DNA of 64,000 bases, taken from positions 479,946,669 to 480,010,668 of the forward strand of contig NC_057862.1 of the NCBI RefSeq assembly GCF_019393635.1, read 5' to 3'. This DNA is from Dromiciops gliroides. Taxonomy: Eukaryota > Chordata > Mammalia > Microbiotheria > Microbiotheriidae. Each line of letters opens with the position of its first letter. Position 1 is the first letter of the stretch. Both the position numbers and the translations under genes were made by a program. A model generated the notes under the pieces. The model saw only the letters and a list, made by a program, of their open reading frames with translations. It ran no database searches and was not told where the DNA came from. This document shows, in pieces, positions 55,321 to 64,000 of this stretch.

Positions 55321-55577
55321 ATCCATTTACATGATAAAGAAGAATTCTGATGTTTTCCTAGGAGTACAAGATTTTGAATTGTGGTGCTGGAGAAGACTTT
55401 TGAGAGATCCTTTGATGGCAAGGAGATCAAATCAGTCAATACTTAAAGAAATTAGTTCATGCTATTCACTGGAAGGTCAAATACTGAGCTTAAATACTTT
55501 TGCCACATAATGAGAAGACAGGACTCATTGGGAAACAACATGATATTATGAAGGATTGAAGTCCAAAGGAAAAGGTA

Positions 55578-55727
55578 GGGAGCAGGTAGGTGGCACAGTG
55601 GGTAAAGCACTGGCCCTGGATTCAGGAATACCTGAGTTCAAATCCGGCCTCGGACACTTGACACTTACTAGCTGTGTGACCCTGGGCAAGTCACTTAACC
55701 CCCATTGCCCTGCCAAAAAAAAAAAAA
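55578..55727 (+). mobile_element. WSINE1-like SINE
   Basis: Full-length copy with an A tail of about 16 bases. Duplication aaaggaaaag(g/a)ta lies at 55565-55577 and 55728-55740. Confidence 0.92.
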
Positions 55728-55744
55728 AAAGGAAAAGATAATGG

Positions 55745-57115
55745 CAGAGGATGACATGGATTGAAAGTATCATTGAAAAAACAAACATGAACTTGGACAG
55801 ACTTTACGAGAGGGTGCAGGATAGATGGGCCTGACATATTATGGTTCAGGGAATCACAAAGAATCAGACACAGTTGAATGACTGAAAAACAACAGCACAG
55901 TGTTTTGAAAATATAGGCCTCAGACTAAGATTTTATTTATGTTTTACCTCTAATCATTTACTAATAATGGCTTCTCAGAATGATGTGAGATATGCCAGAA
56001 AGCCTATAAACCAAATAGGTTCTCTCCAGTCCTTTTAATTAATGTCCATAATACAGCTTTCCTGAGTTTTTTTTTTCATTTGATCAATGTTGTAGCTAGA
56101 ATGTAGGGTGAAAATCAATGTGATAATATTTTAAAATATTTCACCATTCCAAATATATTCCCTTGTCAAAACACCCTTCCCTGCAGAACATGTTTGAAGA
56201 GATGTTTTCATCCTTCCTGGAGACCTTATTCCCTTTGATGTGCTTCCTCAGCTCATTTAATGATTGAATTATTTAAGAATAATAAAAGAATAGTAGCTAT
56301 CAGTCTGATGAATCTCAATGAGTCTCAATTGTCTAAGATGTGTGTGAACTCAAAGATTTTATCTATTGGGAAAATTGTTGTCTACTGAAGCTGTTAGCTT
56401 ACACTGTTGATATCAACTTGAGACATTGCCTTGATCAACTATTGAAATGTAAATGCTTAGGTTTTAAAATAAATACTCATTTTTAATGGAGCGACCATTA
56501 TGTAAAGACTTTAGTAAATAAAAACTTCTACAATTTCTTATATTTATTTTCCAGAGTTAATTTGGAGAAGGTGAATTTCATTTCTAAAGCCCCTTTTACA
56601 AAGCCCTTGACAATAGTGGGGACTGCAGAAAACTCAGAAACCAATACATCTTCTTGGGTATCATCATGAAATAGAAATGGTAGAATACAGTCTGTAATTA
56701 TGTCAGCCAGATCTCTTAATTGAATGCAATTTAGTTTCACATTTATTAAATACTAATGGGTGTTCAAGGAACCAACAGGGAAATGTGGTGATCTGAAACT
56801 GTTCCTTCTCTGCCCCTATCTCACTGCCCAATTCCCACCAGTTGCTTGAAAACCCTTTCCAAGTTGTATACTGACTCTTAATGCTACCCTTTGAATGGCA
56901 AAACAGAGCCCTTGCCTCTCTTTGACCCTCTAGTCTTCGAGTCCCTTTACAATAACAGGTGAGGTTCATGGCTACTCACAACATTTGGATAAGAAGGGAC
57001 TGATCAAATAATATCCTTCTGGTAGGATGGTGAATTTCAGACTTTATAATCCATCAGCCTTGCTCCTAGGGTCTGCGGGTCTTACCATCTGCACTGCATC
57101 TATCCCCTCAAAATC
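55745..57115. other. No recognisable feature
   Basis: Unique-looking AT-rich sequence. The minus-strand frames at 56528-56740 and 56703-56969 have no domain signature I recognise. Confidence 0.4.
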
Positions 57116-57119
57116 TTTG

Positions 57120-57350
57120 GCATCATCGTCTATGTTGTACATACACCTAGAGAACTCCTAGTCCTTAATTTCTACCCCATTTCTGAAACCATAGGGTCAA
57201 TGTTACTGAATTCTCTATGTAGTATTTCCCTTCTTCTGAATATGAGTTCCTTCGGAGAAGAAATATCTTGCTCTTCTATTTATATCCCCAATGCTTAGTA
57301 GCTTCCTTGCTCAAGGCAAGACCTTAATAAATAATTTTTTATTCATTCAT
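57120..57350 (+). mobile_element. L2-type LINE 3' end
   Basis: 'gagttccttcggagaagaaatatcttgctc', 'atatccccaatgcttagtagcttccttg' and 'cttaataaataattttttattcattcattcac' form a decayed L2 tail. Confidence 0.5.
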
Positions 57351-57905
57351 TCACTCTGAGTTTGTCCTTTGACATTTTGGTCTTATCCCTTGCTGTTTCT
57401 AACCGAATTTAGTTGATCCAGGAAATTGGTATTGTCCCTGAACTTCTCTTTTCTTTATGAAACTTAGTCTAGGTATTCCACTGTCGAGAGATATTCCTTT
57501 GAAAGATTCCTTCACCACTCTGGCCCTACTTTCCCACAGATCATTGAAGATGGAGAAAAGAAAATCAAATGAGTATGTATATGTGTGTGTCTCTGTGTGT
57601 GCATGCTATTTGTATAATTCATGTGTGGCTGTCACTGAAATTTTTGAGGTGAAGTGTCTGAATTCATCATTTGCATAATGTATTGATCTAGCTTAATCCA
57701 CAATTGCTCACACTTAAATTGTAGCTATATTGAGTTATTTAATCAACTATTTTTAATCAGCTAATGAGTATATCTAGTTAAAACAATAAAAATTGAATTG
57801 AACATAGTTCATATTAAATAAGATAATGTACAAAAAGTGTTTTGCAAAATTTATAGCTCTATGTAAATGTGAGCTATGATAAAAATTATATTTTTATGGA
57901 GAAGG
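57351..57905. other. No recognisable feature
   Basis: AT-rich; a short (TG)n lies at about 57580-57600. The end from 57800 may be a MIR tail. Confidence 0.35.
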
Positions 57906-57906
57906 A

Positions 57907-58064
57907 ATTAAACATATATATATGTATATATATGTACATATATATATATATGTATATGTACAGATATAGTAAAATATCTAGAGGCCTATCTATATCTCAT
58001 TGTGTATCTAGAGATAGATAGATAGATAGATAGATAAGATAGATAGATAGATAGATAGATAAAT
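57907..58064. repeat. (TA)n and (GATA)n microsatellites
   Basis: Imperfect (TA)n/(TGTA)n at 57910-57962 and (GATA)n at about 58012-58062. Confidence 0.92.
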
Positions 58065-58265
58065 TATAATCACCATTTAGTCTTCACAAATAAACCCTGC
58101 AAAGGTAGCGTGCTATTTTTCTCCCCCACTCTATGATTACGAAAACTAAGGCAAACAAAAGTTAAGTGACTTGCCCAGGGTCACATAGCTAGTAAGTATC
58201 TGAGGCCCAATTTAAACTCAGGCCTCCTGACTCCGGTCCAGGGCTCTATCTACTCTATCACCCCA
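58065..58265 (-). repeat. MIR/MON1-type SINE, minus strand
   Basis: 'aaaactaaggcaaacaaaagttaagtgacttgcccagggtcacatagctagtaagtatctgagg' and 'ctatctactctatcacccc' give the reverse order. Confidence 0.75.
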
Positions 58266-58532
58266 TGATTTTATCAGTGTAGGGAGTTCCTCCCCTGAAA
58301 TGAAAGTCCTAGAAAGTTGCCTGAGGGAATTGGGAAATTAAGTGATTGACCTGGCCTAGGGAAGAGGGAAACTGGAACTTGAGTTTTCCTGAACTTAAGG
58401 CTAGATCTCTATCTACTTATGACACACTAAATAACAACAACAAAAGCAATAACAACAACAATAAATATACTATCAAACACAAGCATAATTTTTAACTGAA
58501 AGACTTACCTAATTTATAAAAGTTAATTTCAG

Positions 58533-58690
58533 GGGGCAGTGGGTGAGGCAGTGGATAAAGCACCGGCCCTGAATTCTGGAGGGCCCTGGGTTCAGATCTG
58601 GCCCTCAGACACTTGACACTTGCTAGCTCTGTGACCCTGGGAGGTCACTTAACCCTCATTGCCCTGCAAAAGCACAAACAAAAAAGAAAA
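58533..58690 (+). mobile_element. WSINE1-like SINE
   Basis: 'gggggcagtgggtgaggcagtggataaagcacc' to '(CAAA)n-AAAAAAC' tail. An approximate aaaag(g)ttaatt duplication flanks it. More diverged than the other copies. Confidence 0.8.
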
Positions 58691-58694
58691 AACA

Positions 58695-59275
58695 AAAGGT
58701 TAATTACAAAGTGTCCCAAAAGTCTTAGTCCATTCTCACCTTTAATAGCTGGTGTATATTGTTTCAGAGTTACAGATACACCTTACTCTTTCAATAAGCA
58801 CGTAAGGAATTCAGCAAAAATAACTGAAGGAAAAGCAAAGGCAGAGGGCAGACAGTGGCAAAGTAGTAACCTCTTTAAATATTAGAATTTATTCTCTATA
58901 GAGCTTTTTACAAACCTATAAGTCATCTTTATTTAGTCTTAGGGAACTTTTGGAAGAGTTTTTTGACTGGAGTTCTGATACTGTAGCCCTAAAAATTGTA
59001 TGTAATTTTATATCATATTTCAGGACAGAGCCAACTAATAGGATATGCCCTATAGTAATTATAGCAATAAAAATTGTGATAATATGATAATGAGAATAAT
59101 AATAGACAGTGGATTCCCTGTCTTTGTAGATATTTAAAAAAAAGTTGGTGAGCACTTATCAGGTATGTTATGGTGGTGATTCTCTCAAATACAGAATGAA
59201 CTAGGTGGTGGACTGAGCTCTGTCCAGGATAATAGGATATTATCAGCTCTGAATTAGGTGCTTCTGTAATATAAT
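58695..59275. other. No recognisable feature
   Basis: AT-rich unique-looking sequence. The 79-codon minus-strand frame at 58916-59155 lacks motifs. Confidence 0.4.
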
Positions 59276-59279
59276 ACTG

Positions 59280-59600
59280 TAAGCCTTGAAAAGCATTTTA
59301 CATCTATTATGCAATTTGATCCTGCCTAACAATCCTGTGAGATAGGGGCTATTATCCCCCTTTCACCAGTGAGTAAATGGAGTTTTAATGTGGATATGAG
59401 GAGATAGAGTATTATGGTGGAAAGAAGGCACAGGTCAGAGTTAGGTCATCTGGGTTCAAATCTCACCTCAGATGCTTACACCTGTGTGTGATTTGGGGAG
59501 AGTCATTTAATCTTCCTAAGCTTCAATTTTTTACTTATAAAATGATAGGATCCGAATAAGTGGCCTCTATGTCCCTTCTTGCTTTAGATCTGCAATCTAT
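59280..59600. repeat. Two adjacent MIR-type SINEs in opposite orientations
   Basis: 59280-59395 reads as a reverse MIR ('tgatcctgcctaacaatcctgtgagataggggctattatc'). 59405-59600 reads forward ('gtcatctgggttcaaatctcacctcagatgc', 'gggagagtcatttaatcttcc', 'cctctatgtcccttcttgctttagatctgc'). Confidence 0.6.
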
Positions 59601-59604
59601 TCTC

Positions 59605-60955
59605 TTAAATCATATGTTTAGTAAGAGTCATAGGAAGAAGAACTGAACCCAAGTTTTTCTGCTCTAGGTCTAGTACTCTTTTTAAGCTTCCTCAAAGACC
59701 AAACTTTTATATGCACAACTTCCTGAACAATTTATCAAAAAGTGTAATTTGGTCTAATTCATCTGGTGATCTTGCCATTTCTGCTTTGTTTGGCACTGTT
59801 CACTTACCTTAATTTCTCAGTTTCATCAGGAGAGTATGTGTGAAAGGACTGACCTGAGTAGTGGGGGGAATGAGAGTAGCATGTACACAGATATGCCAGG
59901 TAATTTGAGGAGAGAGTATGTATAAAGGACTGACATTAGAGTAGGAATCTTTTATAGGAATCGCTTCTGCTGTCTGGTCCTTAGAAGACATAAGACTAGA
60001 CTCCAGCTTAAGCCTCCCCCTCATTATTACAAGGTCCATTGATGATGAGTTCCTCATTCCCAAACTTAATCACACAAGAACCACCGTTTTAAAAAGAATG
60101 ATTTTAAATAAACCAAAAATGTTTTTCCTTTATGTAAAAGTTGAAGAGAAATGTGAAACCCTTAGTATAGGGCCACAATGACCTGAAATGACCTTATGAG
60201 AACATTTTCTTTTTGAATTTGGTTCAAAAATTCAAATTAACACGCCTCCACCCTGCCACACTTCTTTCAATTTGATTTTGATAGTTAGGTGATCCTCTTT
60301 TTAATCTCTCTCTCTCTCTCTTTCTCAGATGTCTTTCCTGCCCTAGGAATGGATTCCGCATGCAGAAGGAGCTTATATCATTTGGATATATTCTGATTGT
60401 ACTCACGCTTAACTTGAGAAAAAAGTTTTTTGACTCAAATTCAGGTGTACTGTGTAAGATTGTTAAGAGGTCCTAATTACCTATGACACCCTTGTGTCCA
60501 AGGGACATGACTTATTGAACAAAGTTTTCTGATGCAGGACTAGGCAGCCCATGAATCTCAGGCTAATTTCAGTTCTTTCTTTACATCTACCTTCAGTTGT
60601 ATGAAGAGGCAGTATGGATAGTAGTTGGAGTTGGCTGCAGTCATGAATATCTGTCATATGCTCTCTATGAGAATAATAGGCAAATCACATGACTTTTTGT
60701 GTCCCAGCCAATTCCATAAGATTATAATATTTCAGTGAAGATGCTCGATAAGCTTGATAAAAGAAGTTTATTATGAGTAACTTTTTATACCAATGAAACT
60801 ATAGGCTCAATTAAAAATAACCCTTCAAACTATCACTCCTTCACTTCTCTCTCTCTCTCTATCTCTCTCTCTTTCTCTCTCTCGTCTAGTTATAATTACA
60901 GTATCCCTCTCACATTCCTATATATTTATACTAGTGCTGTGGTGCTTTGTTTTGT
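59605..60955. other. No gene; two CT-rich microsatellites
   Basis: (CT)n at 60307-60326 and 60845-60886. No coding or mobile-element signature otherwise. Confidence 0.5.
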
Positions 60956-60957
60956 GT

Positions 60958-61088
60958 GTTTTTTTTTCTGGGCAATGAGGGTTAAGTGACTTGCCCAAGG
61001 TCACACAGCTAGTAAGTGTCAAGTGTCTGAGGCCAGATTACAACTCAGGTTCTTCTGATTCCAGGGCCAGTGCTCTATCAACTGTATG
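60958..61088 (-). mobile_element. WSINE1-like SINE, minus strand, truncated head
   Basis: From its T run through 'ctgggcaatgagggttaagtgacttgcccaaggtcacacagctag' to 'ccagtgctctatcaactgta'. The last head bases (ccacctagctgccc) are lost. Confidence 0.85.
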
Positions 61089-61089
61089 G

Positions 61090-61980
61090 TCCCAGAATCC
61101 AATGCCCTTTTGGTTGTACCCATGCTGTTCTCCATTCCATTTAATTCATTTAAAACAATCTAAATCCTAATGCTTTCAAGGAAGTATATTAATAGTTGTG
61201 TGTACAATGAAAAAAGACAAAAGTTTCTGCCCTCAAGGGAGCTAAACTTTTATTTGAGCATGGTAGTAATGGGGAATGAGTGTAGTATACACACAGATAT
61301 GCCAGATAATTTAGAGAGAGTAAATATCATCAGCTGGAAAATCAGAAAAATTGGTAGCAAGTGGCATATAATCTGAGACTTTAAAGGAAACTATTGATTT
61401 CAAAGTGTGGAGCTAAGAAAGGATTTCTTGCAGGGTATGTGAATAGTTTGTAAGAAAGCACAGAAAAGCCAAAGAATGTTGAGTTCAGGACACCTTTTAG
61501 TTAGTTGGGCTAGAATGTATAATGAGTAATGGTCAACTATATATAAATAAAACCTTTGAGCCAGCTGAGTCCAGGCTTCTGATACACGGAGCTAGGTTCA
61601 TATAGCTGTAGGTGGAATCTTTCTTAAATCCATTTTGCTCATGCCTTCATCTAGGGAAACCCAATGACTATATTAATTCTATGGTTTACCATACAATAGA
61701 AATTCCTTGGCCTGACCTCATGACCCAAACTCATGGAAAACTCTGCGAATGTCAATATCCATCTCATTTTGCTTTTCCAGAAAAAAGTTTCTCAGGTATC
61801 ACTCCTCCCCCCACAGGAATTCAGGCTAACAAGATATTGAATATAAAGCAGCTTTTATTTAACCTGAAAATAAAAATAACAGCAAACCATAGAGTATGTC
61901 ATTTGTAGACCATTAAGAAAATCTATAATCTCCCCTTTTCCAATAGCACTCTTTATCATCTTTCCTACTAAATTGGTGCC
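61090..61980. other. No recognisable feature
   Basis: Unique-looking sequence. The 98-codon frame at 61612-61908 has no motif I recognise and no SINE or LINE content. Confidence 0.4.
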
Positions 61981-61984
61981 ACCA

Positions 61985-62215
61985 ATGGATAGAGTGCAAG
62001 ATTTGAAGTCAGGAATCTAGGTTTATATTCCACCTGAGGGCACTTACTAGCTGTGTAATCATGGTCAAGTAACATCCTAAAAGGGTTTCAAATTCCTTAT
62101 TGGTAAAGTGGGCATAATATTTCTTATATTATGTACTTCACAGGGTTCTTATGATGGCTTTGATTTCTAAGCCTCAAAGCTTTATATAAATATGAGGTTA
62201 TTCTCATAGTTTTGG
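61985..62215 (+). repeat. MIR-type SINE
   Basis: 'caatggatagagtgcaagatttgaagtcaggaatctagg', 'cacttactagctgtgtaatcatggtcaag' and 'cacagggttcttatgatggc' show the MIR order. Confidence 0.65.
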
Positions 62216-62255
62216 ATCAGAGTATCTAGGACATCCATCAAATCTCCCTTCCCTA

Positions 62256-62393
62256 GGGCAGCTAGGTGGTGCAGTGGATAGAGCACCGGCCCTAGATTCA
62301 GGAGGACCTGAGTTCAAATCCGGCCTCAAACACTTGACCCTTACTAGCTGTGTGACCCTGGACAAATCACTTAACCCCAATTGCCTCACCAAA
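62256..62393 (+). mobile_element. WSINE1-like SINE
   Basis: Near-consensus copy with A-box-like AGGTGGTGCAGTGG and B-box-like GAGTTCAAATCC. It gives chance open frames on both strands. The target duplication is not clear. Confidence 0.9.
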
Positions 62394-62444
62394 AAACATT
62401 TCCTTCCTGATGAGTCCTACCTTCCCAATGAGGAAAGTGTTTGG

Positions 62445-62700
62445 TGTGTGAAATAATAATTGTTAGCATTTATATAGCACTTTTAAGGTTTACAAAATAT
62501 GTTACATATATTAACTCATGTGATCCTCATAATATAATATGTGAGATAGATGCTATTATTATCCCTATCTTACAGATGATAAAACTGAGGCAGAAAGAGG
62601 TGAATAACTTGCCCAGAGAGATTCAATATCTGAGTTGAGATCTGAATTTTTGTCTTCCTGACTGACTTTTGTTTTACCTTCTATCCACTGTGCAGTTAGC
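62445..62700 (-). repeat. MON1/MIR-type SINE, minus strand
   Basis: 'atttatatagcacttttaaggtttacaaaatatgttac', 'ctcatgtgatcctcataat', 'cttacagatgataaaactgaggcag' and 'ctatccactgtgcagttagct' show the full reverse order. Confidence 0.7.
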
Positions 62701-62839
62701 TGTAAGGAGTCTGCCTTCTGTCTGGGTATGTATAGGCACACACGAACCTCATATGTTTAGTCTTATAGAAGGGTAAGACCCAGGTATCTCTGCTACATGC
62801 TTCTGTATGGATCATAAGTCTGGGAAAGGTTAGTTTGAC

Positions 62840-62945
62840 CCAGCTTGTGGGTTTAAAAGTCAGGATGAGAACTTGAGATTTTATTCTTGAGGCAATAGGG
62901 AGCCACAGAGGGGTTTTTGAATAGGAGAGTGATATTGCCCTTTTT
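62840..62945 (-). mobile_element. L2-type LINE fragment, minus strand
   Basis: 'tattcttgaggcaataggg.agccacagaggggtttttgaataggagagtgatattgcc' is a reverse L2 post-RT block, followed by a poly-G run. Confidence 0.55.
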
Positions 62946-63018
62946 TGGGGGGGGGCAGGGTATTATTTTGTCCCTTCCCCTCATTTATCAAATTTGCTCC
63001 ACCACTGCTTCATGTTGT

Positions 63019-63180
63019 ATTAAAAATTTTTTTTTAAATTTTTTTGTGAAGCAATTGGGGTTAAGTGACTTGCCTAGGGTCACATAGCTAGTAAGTGTTA
63101 AGTGTCTGAGGCGGATTTGAACTCAGGTTCCTCCTGACTCCAGGGCTGGTACTCTAATCCACTGCACCACCTAGCTGCTC
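63019..63180 (-). mobile_element. WSINE1-like SINE, minus strand
   Basis: Near-complete reverse copy flanked by the perfect 11-bp duplication cttcatgttgt (63008-63018 and 63181-63191). Confidence 0.9.
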
Positions 63181-63294
63181 CTTCATGTTGTTTTTTTAAT
63201 TGTCGATATCAAATGAATTTCTTTCTAAGGAAAGTACCTCGATATGGATTCATCTCAGTCCTTAATCAAAGATATTTAATAACATGTACTGCCA

Positions 63295-63400
63295 GTCAAA
63301 TGCAAGCCCTTTGAGGACAAGAATTGTTTTATTTACATCTTTGAATCACCAAGGCTTAACACAGTTCCTTGTGAATAATAGGTACTTAATTAATCATTTT
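63295..63400 (+). mobile_element. L2-type LINE 3' end
   Basis: 'gcaagccctttgaggacaagaattgt' and 'cttaacacagttccttgtgaataataggtacttaatt' form an L2 tail, interrupted by the SINE that follows. Confidence 0.65.
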
Positions 63401-63467
63401 TTTGTTTTTCTTTTTGTTTTTGCAGGGCATGAGGGTTAAGTGACTTGCCCAGGGGTCACACAGCCTA
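63395..63467 (-). mobile_element. 5'-truncated WSINE1-like SINE
   Basis: T-rich tail, then 'ggcatgagggttaagtgacttgcccaggggtcacacagc'. The perfect 13-bp duplication gtacttaattaat lies at 63382-63394 and 63468-63480. Confidence 0.88.
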
Positions 63468-63589
63468 GTACTTAATTAATTATTTCTTGAGTTGTTGAAC
63501 AGATAGCAAGTCACAATTTTGCCCAGAGTCAACCCTAGACAGCATCAAGTAGGAGGCAATAGTTGTAATTGTCATAAGGCAAAAAAGGG

Positions 63590-63720
63590 TATTATAATTA
63601 TACCCTTGTAACTTATTATTCTTTCAAATCTTGAGCAAGATCCTTCCCCTCCTTCAACCTCAGTTTCCTCATCTAGAAAATGTGGCTTTTGGACTAGATT
63701 TTTTTCTTAGCTACTATTCA
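63590..63720 (+). repeat. MIR-type SINE fragment
   Basis: 'cttgagcaagatccttcccctccttcaacctcagtttcctcatctagaaaatg' is the MIR core. Confidence 0.6.
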
Positions 63721-64000
63721 GATTCAAATTCTAGACCCCTATGAAATATAAGTACACCATTTCATAGCACTAGTTGAGGTACTGGAAAGAAATGATGGTC
63801 CTTTTCCAAGAGAAGATAGTATGTACTGTTTCTATGGTTTGTTTAATTCTTATTGGCCAATTCAGCTTGTAAAAATAAAGCTCTGTACAAACAAGCAGGC
63901 AAACACTACAGTGTTTTGTAACTAGGCAATTTTAGCAAATGGTTTGTGTATATGTAGCAATAGCCAGATTGATTTTGCTGAATTACTTTTCAGCAACATT

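Overview
The window comes from a mammalian nuclear genome. The repeats point to a marsupial, most likely an Australian one (Australidelphia; a dasyurid-like species is possible). The evidence is the very frequent tRNA-derived SINE that opens GGGGCAGCTAGGTGG and ends in an A-rich tail (WSINE1-like), older MON1/MIR-type SINEs, a marsupial-style L1, long L2 (CR1-clade) LINEs and several short LTR elements. The Australian placement is an inference from the SINE type. I found no intact host protein-coding gene, no convincing host exon and no functional RNA gene, so this reads as intergenic or intronic DNA.

Layout. 1-9 kb: MIR-type SINEs, a 7SL (SRP) RNA retropseudogene, and the 3' LTR plus polypurine tract of a minus-strand endogenous retrovirus. 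9-11 kb: a young SINE inside a MIR, then the 3' half of an old minus-strand L1. 12.9-21.7 kb: two plus-strand L2 LINEs. The second is near complete and is split by a 4.5-kb minus-strand L1, by an L2 tail and by a 431-bp long SINE. The L1 keeps both ends and a perfect 14-bp target-site duplication, but its whole reverse transcriptase domain is missing. 22-34 kb: repeat-poor, with scattered MIRs, a 3'-end retrocopy of an unidentified transcript (24.0 kb) and a solo LTR (31.9 kb). 34.4-38 kb: a minus-strand L2 interrupted by two LTR-like insertions. 41.6-42.6 kb: four generations of SINE nested in one another, with microsatellites. 45.3-47.5 kb: a structurally complete but non-coding LTR retroelement. 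52-54.8 kb: a decayed plus-strand L1 carrying young SINEs, an unclassified repeat and an L2 fragment. 55-64 kb: SINEs, MIRs, L2 ends and microsatellites.

The elements record a relative history rather than a pathway. MIR and L2 are oldest, L1 and LTR elements inserted into them, and WSINE1-like copies, which depend on L1 machinery, are generally youngest. I see no new host biological system. The most unusual items are the non-coding LTR element with matching 452-bp LTRs, the L1 with an originally in-frame endonuclease-to-C-terminus fusion, and tandem heptad-unit repeats in L1 ORF1 coiled coils. All repeat family names are from memory and unverified by search.
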